From NCBI RefSeq assembly GCF_029633865.1, contig NC_079219.1:12025420-12089419 (forward strand): a DNA stretch of 64,000 nucleotides, given 5' to 3'. The position numbers and the translations under genes are program-made. Under the pieces are notes generated by a model. That model was not told the origin of the DNA. It made no database searches and saw nothing but the letters and a program-made list of their open reading frames with translations. This stretch comes from Lampris incognitus. Taxonomy: Eukaryota; Chordata; Actinopteri; Lampriformes; Lampridae. Below are positions 22,301 to 32,202 of the stretch, piece after piece. Every line of letters starts with the position of its first letter. The first letter of the stretch is position 1.

Positions 22301-25300
22301 ACAATGTTCTCTTCAGGCTGCTGCTTCTCAGGTAAAACACCCCCAGAGCGGAGCTTCTCTACTGCATTTTCACTGATACTGCATGACATAGAGCCAGTAT
22401 CCAACATGCCATTAAGCTGCACACTCTGGTTGATAAGAACAGGAGCATAGAACAAGTCACTGAAAGCCTGAATCCTCTGTGTCGCCTGAATGACCATACG
22501 CGAACCCTGAGGTGCTTTGGCACACTTGTCTTCATACAAGTGAGCCAGGTCGGAGACATCAGTGAGGGATACATCTACATTACCCACACCATCCCTCTCT
22601 AGGTGTGGGTTTAGTAGTTTAACGGACGAGACTGACGACCAGCTCTTCCACCAGGCTGAGAACGGAGCTGGTTGGGCGGCTGAGGGTGAGGACAGTCCCT
22701 CTTCCAATGACCAGGAGACAAACAGTTTATACATCGGTTCTCCCGGCTGCAGTGGGAAAAAGTGGAGTGATCCAGAGACTTACAAACCCTGCACAACCGC
22801 TGCGGTGCGTCTGGCACCCGCCCTGCGGCGCTAGCTGGCGGTTGAGTCCGCGTCGGTGTCTGGACCGCAGCGCTAACTGGAACCTGAGTCTGCATTGTGA
22901 CCAAACGGTCTAGCAAGCTCACCAAACTCCTCATATAGTCATCACCGCCAAAGACAGGTGCGGGAGACGGTGTAGGACACCTTGCACAAAATGATGTAGA
23001 TGACGCATGAGCCGGGACGGGAGATGGCACCACCGGCACAGTCGTGTTCAAGTCGGGAGCCACGTCGACTACAGGGACATGAACCTGTGAATGGAACCTA
23101 CGCTCTACCGCGCCTGCTTCACGTTGTCCACCTGCAGCAACACGGTACTTCCTCTCCAGCATGTGCTCATCAAGCCTCTCTTGGATCTCGCTAGCAGACC
23201 ATTTCCCTGCGGACTTGAACTTAAAAACATTGGCAAGAGACTGATCTGGACAGTGTTTGATAAACATCATGCTTACCTCATGGCTTGGCTCTTCAATACT
23301 ACGGCCTTGCCGCTTCAAGCATTCGTCAGCCACCTCCACTGTCTTATTAAGCCTAATCCAATACTCCATAGCGTCCTCACCTGGCTTGGGCAGCGTACTG
23401 TAAAAGTCCGCCAGGGGCATGCTCGAGTATGTGAAGTCACTAAAGTGTTGCTTCAGTACATCAAAAATAATGTGGGGGTTCGCTATGTGGTCGACAGATG
23501 TGTTGCGCAGCTTTATCCTCACCACGTCCCTTGCTTTCCCCATAAGCTTAGCTAGAATCTCATGTGACTGCTCACTAACTGGAATGGCTCGCTTCCTCAA
23601 ATACAAAGTCATAAGGCTCTCGCACTCATGAACTGTAAACTTATCAGAGCTATCGCCCCTGAAAATAGGAGGCTCCCTAGCGTCTGTCTGCATTACTACT
23701 CTAACACTAGGCACTGTCTCCGAACGCTGTTCAGCAGACCTAGCACTGTCTGTGTGTGTGTTTCTAAGCATTTGTGTTTCCTGCAGCTTAGCAGTGATTG
23801 ACTCTCCTATCTTCTCTGCTAACCGAGTAATGAGCATGGCTAACTCACCCACTGGCTGCTCGCTGTTACCCAGCACAGCCCCTTCGCTGATACCTGGCCT
23901 GGCCCGTTCTATGTAGCGTGTGGAGGTGAACTGAGGAGTGCCAAATGTGGTCGGGTCTCTAGGTCCTGGTGCTCTGGTGTCTGGTTCCCCGCCCTCTAAG
24001 AGCTGCCCGAAACTCCTACCTACACCTAGCCGTAAACCCCCACCCACATCTAACTGGTACCCCCTCTCCATAGCACACTGGCGATCCAAAAGATCCTGAT
24101 CAGCAATGTTACCCCCACCTACGTACGAACCACCCTCTGCCATGTTCCTACCTCTAACACTCAGATAAAATAAAAAATAAAATAAAAAAGTGAAAAGCTC
24201 AATTCATTTAAATAATTGAATCTATAAATCACTAAGAGATTGAAACAATCACACACAATCAACAAATTCACCAATAGATTAATCACATATGCACATATCC
24301 AGTAGTTTAGATCAATAGATTATTCACACGAGTCCTTCAATCACATCAACATTAACCTTTTTTTCCTCTTTTTTTTTTCGTGTGTTTTTCTTCCTTCAGT
24401 ATATACAAATGTCCTGTTCACAAGCCCAGTCCATGGTAACCACAGCTATGACTGTCCAGTGTCCACACAGCTCAACTCCAGTCCACTGTAACATGAGTGT
24501 ACAGTCTGTAGAAATACCTGAGGACGTCTGGGGCTTGATGACGACAGCAGCCTCCCGCGGCGAGCAACTGATGTCACTCTCAGAATCCAGGAGGGTCACG
24601 GCACCAATGTAACGGGGGCAGTCCTATGCTGTTCTGTGCTGGTCAGCCTGCTGCATGCCCGTCACTCTCATCATTAGCTCTGCGTTGTGTTCTAGTTGGG
24701 TGGGGCCCCAGGTGTTGTGGGGGGCCCTCAGTCTCTCATCATCATCATCACCATCATGATCAAGGAAGGAGCGGGGACACACAGGACTCTATTTGGCCCA
24801 CCTTGCCATTTATTTTGGTTTCAAACCCTTCGACAACCGTCCAGTCCTCCAGCGGGAGCGGTGTTTCTTACGGACGTGGGGGTCGAAGTTCAACCACTGC
24901 CCGGACTCCACTCGTGTGCGTTAGAAGTAGAAACCGTCCACGGGACTCCGATGTAAGAAAGGATAAACAAGTATTTTATCCCACGGCTTGCAGTATCTTC
25001 TTACAGGGATACTCAAGGTTACGTTCTCCTCAACCAGCAAAACTGTCCCACGGTAAGAAACACGTGTGGCTCGGCTCGATTGCTGCTTGAGACTCCTCCC
25101 ACAAAACAAAAATGGCCTCTCCCGCGTTCCCTCTTCCGTGTACCCACAAGACCTCTCTCTTAAAGCGACAGTACACGTATATGACGGTCGTTGGAAAACA
25201 TACATAAAAGTAAATAATGACATAAAATAAAATGTAGTAAACACAAATAACAGCACACAGACAGGATTTGGTGATATTTCATACTCAAACAAAATAAAAT

Positions 25301-25776
25301 AAAAACATTAATTTGAACCTGGTTACACTAGTGAATAACTGCTAGTAACTATGAATCACTGCACACAGGAAAAACAGCAGCATGAAGCAACAAATGTAGA
25401 GCAGGCTGATGATGAATCAGGAACAGAGTTTCAGGTGAGGTGTTGACAGTTCATTAGCATTTTTGTTTGGAATAAAGATGACATGATTGCAGTTCTTTGT
25501 TTTAGGATGCCTTGCAGTTGTATCCTATGAATCTCATAATCATGCTGGTTATTTTGAAAATAAATGTTTCATTTTCATAATTAAGGGTGTCGAGGTTATT
25601 CTTCAAATGTTATTATCCAAATGTTTTTTTTCGTATAAGTTTGATATTTGTAATGTATATAAAGATTACATTTTATTCATTGATGCATTATTTTGAAATA
25701 CATTCAGGAAACTCAGAAATCCAGTACAGATGTAGTGCAGGTTGAAGAAGCAACAGCTGGAACGCCAGGGCTTCAG
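16400..25776 (+). CDS. Uncharacterised gene, first exons (hAT/ZMYM-like N-terminus?)
   Basis: Four exons with good signals: an untranslated exon ending at 16481 (GACG then GTAAGA); 16607-16664 with ATG at 16614, encoding MLPKKRRDIRRFFTTQR; 25369-25434 encoding EKQQHEATNVEQADDESG and four more residues; 25708-25776 encoding ETQKSSTDVVQVEE and nine more. Coding segments are 51, 66 and 69 bp, all phase 0. A basic start with DIRRFF followed by low-complexity acidic repeats resembles the N-termini of hAT-derived ZMYM/TTF-type proteins; RRDIRRFF also approaches a PCNA-interaction box without the leading Gln. An intact gypsy element occupies the intron between the second and third exons in antisense. 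Downstream exons were not identified. Function unknown. Confidence 0.5.
17030..17749 (-). repeat. Gypsy 3' LTR
   Basis: Starts TGTAACGGGGGCAG and ends CCTGGTTACA on the plus strand; contains a short ATC/GTC repeat near 17158-17178 that differs slightly from the other LTR. Confidence 0.95.
18052..22734 (-). CDS. pol: Gypsy Pol polyprotein (PR-RT-RH-IN)
   Basis: One 1560-residue open frame. Domains in order: aspartic protease (GMLDTGSMSCSI, about residue 112); reverse transcriptase (LPYRRVPPAHY entry, ICTDFRWLN, then catalytic CYLDDLLVF at about 600); RNase H (LSVDASLDGLG, WTDNNPLTYL); integrase zinc finger (HDHAGH..CRRC), catalytic core (CMDFWSAED, YSDQGTNFES, NGGTERFNR for the D,D,E triad) and a C-terminal module (VGDRVLVANQ). 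The frame is -1 relative to gag and overlaps it by 124 bp, so expression through a -1 ribosomal frameshift is likely; I see no textbook slippery heptamer. The true Pol N-terminus comes from the Gag fusion, so the first Met is not meaningful. Confidence 0.95.
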   Translation of the reverse strand: MYKLFVSWSLEEGLSSPSAAQPAPFSAWWKSWSSVSSVKLLNPHLERDGVGNVDVSLTDVSDLAHLYEDKCAKAPQGSRMVIQATQRIQAFSDLFYAPVLINQSVQLNGMLDTGSMSCSISENAVEKLRSGGVLPEKQQPEENIVLIGCGGLETRPDGFYDLNMQLYGVSFVIPTLVVPGQHDDLIVGTNVIKHVAHVLKSGTEYWDIASRQEHPSSPDVEQFLSMFTNVERWRGGAVPEKIGTVKLTQAVTLLPRHEHLVWGRLPAKVPMSAGSTVVVEPTDSKAMPRSVLVGRLVTPLWGDRWVPMTVVNPSDKAITLKRNCKLADVFPCLAIEDFNVFQGLQSVAGRHESNATDSACPPVQPARSLSELGLSDIDLSSCQVSEACKSQLTQLLTEYHDIFSRDSLDCGEVTGYTHRIHLVDERPFRLPYRRVPPAHYQKLRQVLTDMEEKGIIRKSSSAYASPLVMVWKKDGGLRICTDFRWLNARTLKDAHPLPHQSDCLAALGGNCLFSTMDLTSGFFNIPMHEDDKKYTAFTTPLGLHEYNRMPQGLCNSPAAFMRMMIGIFGDLNFTKLLCYLDDLLVFAPSEVEALSRLRTVFQRLRENNLKLAPKKCHLLQKRVRFLGHVVDGGGVSVDPSKVEVISNMTVQDLMEGDGCTPSVRRIKSFLGMVFYYQHFLPNCSSVAKPLFALTAGQKRRGRSAKDKKPHGSFRKLTSADWTVECGEAFDLLKTMLLECVVLAHPDFEVPFILSVDASLDGLGAVLSQVPRGESKARPVGFASKSLSASQRKYPAHRLEFMALKWSVCEKFSHWLKGQSFTVWTDNNPLTYLLTKPKLDACEIRWVSKLASYTFDLKHLPGKKNVVADALSRDPFSKPVSQRLLREPYPALVQEADGVEGDSVQDVFRLSCQSQTLSSARSGFACDAAEVRAFCQAKCDWPDASVFTALSLVQHVQHLSGGQDTLPMLSTEELRLSQEQDPCISKVLPFVAVRKRPSRRERHGADQKVLRLLKQWEKLEVNDGVLYRVTKDPVSKQRRSQYVLPLSLKDKALSGIHDHAGHQGQDRTLSLARQRFYWPDMERDIRAYVRCCRRCVFGKTPEPAACAPLESIKTSAPMQLVCMDFWSAEDSKQRSVDVLVVTDHFTKLAHAFPCTNQTAKQVAKKLWDHVFCVSGFPERIYSDQGTNFESNLIAELLKLAGVAKSHTTAYHPMGNGGTERFNRTMGNMLRSLPLQQKQQWPQQIHSLTLAYNATVHETTGYAPFFLMYGRVPRLPVDVMFRQVLHDPHVVDYDSYAQSLLSCLRSAMEIAQKHSTAEQQHQARQYNRHAKGTVLSVGDRVLVANQSERGKRKLADKWENGVYTVVGVNPNIHVYKIQDAEGHTRVVHRNRLLEVNFLPLPELDQGEESSTTSQLLDCAESDEEDSADGLTVSGDAVGLAVSSLGDSPRSEWAEAEEFIPSNLVVSPVGATAQTPPNTHAPHNTHAPHIEASHSLDVGVISHTDSHTEAPHSLDTDVAARTVSRTQVESDGRVRTRTGRVVRSVNRLIESMAQMPFLRSVRV
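22611..24143 (-). CDS. gag: Gypsy Gag polyprotein
   Basis: A 510-residue open frame starting at ATG 24143. It has a predicted helical capsid-like middle (YWIRLNKTVEVADECLKRQ) and one CCHC zinc knuckle near the end (CINCLSPGHWKRDC), the RNA-binding nucleocapsid signature. It assembles the virus-like particle in the cytoplasm. Its end overlaps pol in another frame. Confidence 0.9.
   Translation of the reverse strand: MAEGGSYVGGGNIADQDLLDRQCAMERGYQLDVGGGLRLGVGRSFGQLLEGGEPDTRAPGPRDPTTFGTPQFTSTRYIERARPGISEGAVLGNSEQPVGELAMLITRLAEKIGESITAKLQETQMLRNTHTDSARSAEQRSETVPSVRVVMQTDAREPPIFRGDSSDKFTVHECESLMTLYLRKRAIPVSEQSHEILAKLMGKARDVVRIKLRNTSVDHIANPHIIFDVLKQHFSDFTYSSMPLADFYSTLPKPGEDAMEYWIRLNKTVEVADECLKRQGRSIEEPSHEVSMMFIKHCPDQSLANVFKFKSAGKWSASEIQERLDEHMLERKYRVAAGGQREAGAVERRFHSQVHVPVVDVAPDLNTTVPVVPSPVPAHASSTSFCARCPTPSPAPVFGGDDYMRSLVSLLDRLVTMQTQVPVSAAVQTPTRTQPPASAAGRVPDAPQRLCRVCKSLDHSTFSHCSRENRCINCLSPGHWKRDCPHPQPPNQLRSQPGGRAGRQSRPLNY
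24608..25327 (-). repeat. Gypsy 5' LTR
   Basis: Same termini as the 3' LTR. On the minus strand it precedes the tRNA-His-like primer site. Confidence 0.95.
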
Positions 25777-25943
25777 GTGAGGTCTTAAAATGGTTGTTAT
25801 GAGATATCAGCAATGAAACTGAAGGATGTTTGGGTTTTATTTCACCTTAGGCGGGGGGGGGGGGGGGTGCCGCTTGGCAGTGTCCCTACCAATACTGAGA
25901 CCAAATTTACGCCCTTGGATCATGTAACCTTTCACCTACGTGG

Positions 25944-28900
25944 TTACTCTCCAAACATAAACTTTGCGAACTTAATCAACTTAAATTTTGTTGCGGGTTT
26001 CGTCATCACATCTGCTACCATCCGGTCTGTTGGGCAGTACTCCAGACTTATTTTTCCACCATTCACAGTTGACCTTACCAAGTGATACTTTATGTCAACG
26101 TGCTTACATCTCTGTCTGCTTGCAGGATTATTTGCCAACGCTATTGCACCCTGGTTATCCTCATAGACCTTAGGTAGTGCGTACTGACATCTGTCAATAC
26201 CTTCTAGTAGTTGTACTAGGTACATACACTCTTGTGTAGTTGCGGCTAACGCCATATACTCTGCCTCACACGTGGACAGTGCAACAGCGGGCTGCTTTTT
26301 GGTTTCCCATGAAACCAAAGGACCATTTTCATTTAGGCTTCTACAATAACCAGTTGTGCTGCGTCTGTCAGTTACATCAGCTGCCCAATCTGCATCCCTG
26401 TACGCTTGTAGCCACAGTTTCTCATCGTCACATTTCCTGTAACACAACTCTTTGTCAGTTGTGCCTTTCAGATAGCTCAGTACACGTTTTACAGTAATCC
26501 ATTGCTCTTCTGTTGGCTCAGTAAAGTACTGTGACAGTTTACTTACTACAAAACTTAGATCGGGTCTCGTGCATGTTGTCAGATGGATTAGGCTACCTAC
26601 TATCTCTCTGTATTTCCTGGCATCACTCAACATTTCTGCATCATTAGTGTAGTTCAATTTTTGTTCATAGGGTGTTGCTCTAGGTTTACAATCTTGCATG
26701 TCAAACCTTTCTAGCATTTTCCCCACATACCTCTTCTGTGACATTTTCACACATTTATCACACTGGTCAAAATCGATACCAAGAAAATGTTTCAATTTGC
26801 CCAAGTCTTTCATCTTGAATTTTGCTGTGAACATCTCCTTTACAACATCCAGCGCATTTTCATCACTGGCAGCAATAATCAAGTCGTCAACCCATATTAT
26901 AATTATCTCTTTCTCATTTTCTGTTTCCCTTGTGTAAACACAATGATCAGCTGGATTTTGCAAACACTAATTTTCGCTCAGATAAATCAAATCAAATCAA
27001 ATCAATTTTATTTGTATAGCCCAATATCACAAATTACAAATTTGCCTCACTGGGCTTAACAGCAACACAACATCCTGTCCTTAGACCCTCTCATCGGATA
27101 AGGAACAACTCCCTAAAAAAACCCTTTAACAGGGAGAAAAAATAGGAAGACACCTCAGGGAGAGCAACAGAGGAGGGATCTCTCTCCCAAGACGGACAGC
27201 GTGCAATGGATGTTGTGTTCACGCAATTTACATAATACAACATTGAAAGAGGATAACAGAATTATAATGGACATAAAATTTATGAAGAACATGATGCACA
27301 GGATGCCAAGCAGTGTCCACATGCCAATGGAGCAGTCCAGGACCCAAGCCACGCGACCAGCATCATCATGTAATAAAAGAAAAACATGTGAGGAGAGGAA
27401 GGGCAGGCAGCATCCAAATGATGACCACCATCACCACGGAGACCTGGGAGGAGAACCGACTGCACATGCATGCAAGAGAGACTCGCATGACACCATTCAA
27501 ACACAGAAAAAGAGAAAGGAGAAGACATCATTCAGAGAGAGAAAAGACATGTTAGAGAAGAGAACAGTTTGCAATAGTCGTTAGCCATAAATCAATTAAG
27601 TCATCAATTCATCATAATCTATACTCTGTAATCAATACTTGATAATCTCGTCGGCAGAACAGTGGTTGGTAAATTCATTGAGACAGAAAACCAACCCGCC
27701 ATCCAGTACAGGTTGTGAAGCACTCAGCTTAAAGGCAACTAATTGTAAACTAAGGCAAAAAGATGAGTTTTAAGTTTGGATTTAAAGGACGCAACAGACT
27801 CTGATTGTCTGATGGCAGCAGGCAGGTTATTCCACAAAAATGGAGCCCGATAGGAAAAGGCCCTGCCACCAGCTGACTTCTTTTTAACTTTGGGTACACA
27901 CAGGAGCCCTGTATTTTGAGACCGAAGTGCTCGAGATGGCATGTAAGGTTTAAGGAGATCAGACAGGTAGGATGGGGCAAGCCCATTTAGGATTTTATAA
28001 GTCAGCAGAAGCACCTTGTATTCTGATCTAACATGGATAGGAAGCCAATGAAGGGAGGCAAGAATTGGTGTAATATGGTCAAATTTCCTAGTTTTAGTTA
28101 GGATTCTAGCAGCAGCATTCTGAACCATCTGAAGACTTTTAGTACTAGAATGTGGCAGACCTGAGAACAGAACATTACAGTAATCAAGTCTGGATGAAAC
28201 AAATGCATATGTTAGAGTCTCTGCATGTATTAGATACTATGGGTACTATGTTGCAGATACTCATGCAACATTTTGTTCCAGTTCCTGCCTGACTGTTTTA
28301 ACCCATATAATGACTTTTGTAGCTTATACACCAACGTTTCATTTGTACTAGATTTCACCCCGTAACCCTCTGAATGTTCCATGAAAATCTCGCAATCTGT
28401 TGATGCATGTAGGTATGCAGTTTTGACATCCATCTGACGTAAAATCAGGTTTTCCTGCATTGCTATTTGTATCAACACTCTGATACTGGTCAAGTTAGCA
28501 GTAGGAGAAAATGTCTCCTCATACTCTACACCCATCTTTTGACTGTATCCCTTAGCTACATACCGTGCCTTGTATTTGTCAGATCCGTCAACATCGGTCT
28601 TAATCGCATATACCCATCTACCCCCCACTGCATTCTTACCCTCAGGTAAGTTGGTCAGGCTAAATGTGTCATTTTCTCTGAGCGATTGCATTTTGTCATC
28701 CATTGCATTAATCCATTCCTTTGAGTTATTACCACTTCCCTGAATTAAATGTTAGGGGTACATTACACACCAGTCTGTAACAGTAATCTATGTTCGTCAG
28801 TACCTGATCATCACTCTCCTCATCAGATACATAGTCACTTAAATAACCTGGTTTCCTCCTCACTCTAGAAGGGTGTAATGTAGGCTCATGGCTGGGCTCT

Positions 28901-30122
28901 CCCGTCTGTATTTGGCTTTTCACCTCAGGCTTAGTTACTGGGACCTGGCTCTGAGTACATCCTGGACTCACATCACTATTTTGCCTGGTCTTGCTAGCCC
29001 TATTCTGCACCTTGAAGTCATCGTCATCAGGTGTCATATCAGTCTGTGTCTGCTGATCTGCAATCGTTTTTGTCACAAACTTAACCAGTCTGTGCTTCTG
29101 CACTTTCCCATTGTCAGGATAATAGACCATGTAGGCTGGGCTATTCTTGTCGTACCCGACAAAGATTCCTTTCTCACACCTCGAGTCTAATTTTCTTTTG
29201 TCATGCTTATAAGCATAACACACTGACCCAAACTTTTGCATCCTAAAAATGTTAGGCCGTTTTCCTGTCAACATTAAGCAAAAGCATCTGTTCCTCACTA
29301 CAACTGCTGTCTGCACTGCATAGGTCCATAACAATTTTGGCAACTCCCTCTCTCTTGGCATACTCCTTGCCATTTCAAACAGGGTTCGCCTGTTTCGCTC
29401 AGCTGTACCATTCTGGTGTGGTGAGGATGGTGCTGAGGTCTCATGCCTAATTGCATTTCTGCTGAGTAGTGCCTGGTAATTCTTTCCCATGAATTCTGTA
29501 CCATTGTCAGATCTGATACATTTAATTTTTCCATATGGGGCTGTGTCAGCAGGAGACTTCTCTGTTGCTTGCACTGTGTCACTCTTATTTTTTAGAAAGT
29601 ACACGAACACTGGAATAATCATCAGTGAATGATAACGCAAACCTGGACTCTGGGTCTATTGGTCCCGCTAGAGCTGTGTGTACCAACTCGAGAGCTGCTT
29701 TAGCTCTCACATCAGGCTCCCTATTCCTAGTTTGGATACATTTTCCCTGAGTGCACACTTCGCAATGTAGGGTAGGTTTGTCTACTTTGCCCCTGATTGT
29801 CATACCATCAACAACATTTTGTTATTTCTGAACATCATCATAATTAGTGCCCTAGAATCTCATGCCATGTCTGTATATCAAAACATGCTTTACATTGGTC
29901 ATCACATTCATCATTTATTGTGTGCAAGTAGTATAGTCTGTTATGCTCAGGAATGTGGAATTGTGTACCGTCTCTGTCTCGTAGAACGTCCTTTCCTTCC
30001 CTGAAGATTACGTCGCCCCGCTGGCAGTAGCTGCTTTCACAGAAAAGATGTCCTGTGTGTATGTACAATGCCTGTCTCAGCGTCGTGTTGTGGCGTCGCC
30101 CTCTGCTGTCGATCAAGCACAC
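25944..30122 (-). pseudogene. Ty1/copia pol remnant (element 1)
   Basis: Minus-strand pieces in order: 30122-29844, pre-integrase region (TWHEILGH); 29803-29585, integrase start (CEVCTQGK, VHTALAGP); 29640-28729, integrase core (IRSDNGTEF, NGTAERNRR) and linker; 28703-28230, RT start (YVAKGYSQK, VKTAYLHA); 26963-25944, RT end (WVDDLIIAA) and RNase H (AYRDADWAADV, STCEAEYMAL). At about 29640 there is a frame change, and an L2-like LINE splits RT at 26965-28229. Gag and protease are missing: the frame is cut at 30122 where a truncated small LTR begins. No LTR was found at the 3' side. It is related to, but distinct from, the intact copia at 40 kb. Confidence 0.9.
26965..28229 (-). mobile_element. 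L2-like LINE, 5'-truncated, nested in copia 1
   Basis: The minus strand encodes the end of a CR1/L2-type reverse transcriptase (28128-27739): MVQNAAARILTKTRKFDHIT, then SLHWLPIHVRSEYKVLLLTY and PFLWNNLPAAIR. A 3' UTR of about 700 bp follows, ending in a (TTGAT)n-type tail (27005-26979). The conserved UTR block at 27010-27115 is a widespread teleost repeat. Family name (L2, Rex1 or Maui) is not decided. Confidence 0.8.
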
Positions 30123-30720
30123 CTCGCTAACCGCTCGACTAAAGGGTCCGACCCGTTAGCCAAGGGCTAACATGTCTACTTATCCGTGCACGTTACACTA
30201 CCCCCCTCCTTCGGGAAAGCGCGTCCCCGCGCTTCAGCATATCAGCTCCCTCACGCCTGTGGGCGCACGCGCTTCCGATGACCTCACGGTCTCACCATCC
30301 CACTTCTGACACCAATGCAGCGAATTCGGGGGGAAGCCCGGAAACCATCACAGCCGGGACGCAAACCCGTATCTTCCGCACCACGGGCGACAACGTTAAC
30401 CAGTCGACTAAAGGGTCCAACCCGTTAGCCAAGGGTCACCGTGTCTACTTATCCATGCACGTTACACTACCCCCCTCCTTCGGGAAGCGTGTCCCCGCGC
30501 TTAGGCATACCAGCTACTTCACGCCTCCGCTTCCGATGGCCTTACCATCCCACTTCTGACGCCAATGTAGCGGATTGGGGGGGGGGCAACCACAGGAACT
30601 GCCGCAGCCAGGACGCGAACCCGTATCTCCCGCACCGCGGGAGACATCGCTAACCGCTCGACTTAAGGGTCCGACCCGTTAGCCAAGGGCTAGCGAGTCT
30701 ATTTATCCGTGCACGTTACA
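30123..30720 (-). mobile_element. Small tRNA-like LTR elements, tandem LTR-int-LTR-int-LTR
   Basis: Subfamily A. Three LTRs: 30123-30197 (truncated), 30316-30466 and 30566-30720. Two internal regions lie between them: 30198-30315 (118 bp) and 30467-30565 (99 bp). On the sense (minus) strand each internal region starts with a site related to TGGTGTCAGAAGTGGGAT (second copy has one change), matching the 3' end of a tRNA-Leu, and ends with GGAGGGGGGTAG right before the next LTR. No coding capacity. Unequal recombination between LTRs would explain the sharing of the middle LTR. Confidence 0.75.
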
Positions 30721-31084
30721 ATATTCAATCCACTTGAACTTGTCATACCAGTGGGTGTTGAAGGAGCGCATTTTTCCATCTATTATGGTTGTTGTGAATG
30801 TCACGAGCTTTGGTTGAGTGGCTGGTTCCTCCATGGTTGACAGAAGATGCGGTTAGCGCTTTAGAAACCATTAGCAGTGGTCCCCTCAGAAGTGGCGTTT
30901 GCACGCTAGCATGACACTCACTGGATGTCATTAAGGCTGTGATCGTTTTGCCTCCATTCTCAGGGTCAACAAATTTCTCATGACGATCCTGTGATTGTCC
31001 TTGTCCCTGGTGCAGATCTTTCTCTTCATCCTCCAAATGAGTTTTTTTTTTTATAAACCGGGTCAGTGAAATCTGCTTCACCAT
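30721..31084 (-). pseudogene. hAT/ZMYM-like N-terminal fragment
   Basis: Minus-strand frame from ATG 31084: MVKQISLTRFIKKK start, acidic/basic stretch, then after a frame change near 30775 a THWYDKFKWIEY segment. The W-Y-K-F-W-I motif precedes the TTF-type zinc finger of hAT-derived ZMYM1/52-kDa-repressor-like proteins. It is cut by the small LTR array at 30720, and a hAT-end-like GGCGCC sequence lies near 31125. Not expressed as an intact protein from here. Confidence 0.5.
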
Positions 31085-31324
31085 TGCTAGAGCAGTGCAT
31101 AACGCAGGCTTTAAGCAACACTGGCGCCAGAATTCAGAACGCTAATATTACGTTAACAAATACTAGGACGTTTTGAATGTTTCACTAATTAATATTATTA
31201 ATTATATGGTTCTAATAATGTTAAAGACAAAATAAGTAACATTCAAGGCTATTAATCAAAGTTAAACTTTAAAAATTGCATTATTAAAAAATGTATGGGT
31301 GCACCCATAAACCCGCGCCTGTTC

Positions 31325-31776
31325 TCAATGCGGTGATGGCTGTCTCTACGCCTATAATGCATTCAGCCACACTCTCACTGCTCACTTTTGAAGTGAAGTC
31401 AGTTCTGTATACAGGCTAATTATACGCGGCTTCCCTTTACCTGCATAATAGTCTCTCAGAATTTTTAGCGCTTTCCGCCCATCGTCCGCTGCTTCCCGCA
31501 TTACCAGCGACAAACTTTATCATCCAGAAGCTGGATTAGCTCCGCATATACCCCGGCACTTCCCGCTCCATGTACTGCCCGTCCATCGTCATCGGTAGTC
31601 TCATTTAAAATAGTGTCCTTTAGCCCTTGCAACCAAAGATGGCCCAAAAATTTCGTCCCCCACAGTTCATAGTTCTTTTCATCTCCACCAAAGACTAGTC
31701 GAGACCAATGGCTACTCGATCTTTCCATCCTGGGTCTTTTGCGCCTGCTATTTGACTCAGTGACCCTTCTACTCAT
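31325..31776 (-). pseudogene. Copia gag, 5' part (duplicate copy)
   Basis: Minus-strand frame from 31776 reads WSRLVFGGDEKNYELWGTKF and LKDTILNETTDD, the copia Gag N-terminus, parallel to the gag start of the intact element at 40.5 kb. Near 31501 the frame changes, continuing as DDGRKALKILRDYYAGKGK to about 31411 and then to the breakpoint at 31325. It is the segmental duplicate of 45905-45989 plus 55876-56245 and keeps the uninterrupted retroviral target site GTAT at 31407-31410. Confidence 0.85.
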
Positions 31777-31875
31777 GGTGCTAGCATGCTAACCAACACA
31801 CGCGGTACGTTGCTATATTTGTCTAGATGGCAAATCGCTTGATAACTATCTCTGGGTAACTCTGGGCCCATAACC

Positions 31876-32202
31876 TGTTGTCAGAGTTGAATTGTTCAGT
31901 GATTCTGGCGTGTATACCCAGTGCTAGACCGAAATAAATGCTAACTTTACGGAGGAATAAATACACAGTGGGGCGTCAGTTCTGCTCTTTGTGGAATCAA
32001 CGTAGAAAGAGAAACTTTATTGACAGATGCACACTGTTATATACGCACAGACCACATGTCAATTTCAGCGCATTTCATTGGCTGCTATCATTGTCCATCA
32101 TACAGTACCCGCATGTACTCATTAAAGTTTGCCTATGTGTTAATACAAAAATATAGATTTACTTCTACAATTGAGAGCACACGTATTTCATATATGTCAA
32201 CA
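31876..32202 (-). repeat. Copia LTR (duplicate copy)
   Basis: On the sense strand a 327-bp unit begins TGTTGACATAT and ends CTGACAACA. It is followed directly by GGTTATGGGCCCAG (31862-31875), complementary to the anticodon arm of initiator tRNA-Met, as in the intact element. It is the duplicate of 56345-56671. Confidence 0.8.

Larger units (their letters stand above)
17030..25327 (-). mobile_element. Intact Ty3/gypsy LTR retrotransposon
   Basis: Two 720-bp LTRs (17030-17749, 24608-25327) differ at about six positions by eye. Flanks share CTAG (17026-17029, 25328-25331), a 4-bp target duplication. On the sense (minus) strand the 5' LTR is followed after one base by TGGTGCCGTGAC (24595-24606), complementary to a tRNA-His 3' end. 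A purine tract AGGAGGGGTGAA abuts the 3' LTR at 17750-17761. Gag and pol frames are open from end to end. Sequence suggests a recent, potentially mobile copy. It lies in an intron of the plus-strand gene, antisense to it. Confidence 0.95.

Noticed and set aside
18500-23600. Plus-strand open frames across the gypsy element
   Set aside because: Antisense shadows of long coding frames; no family signatures.
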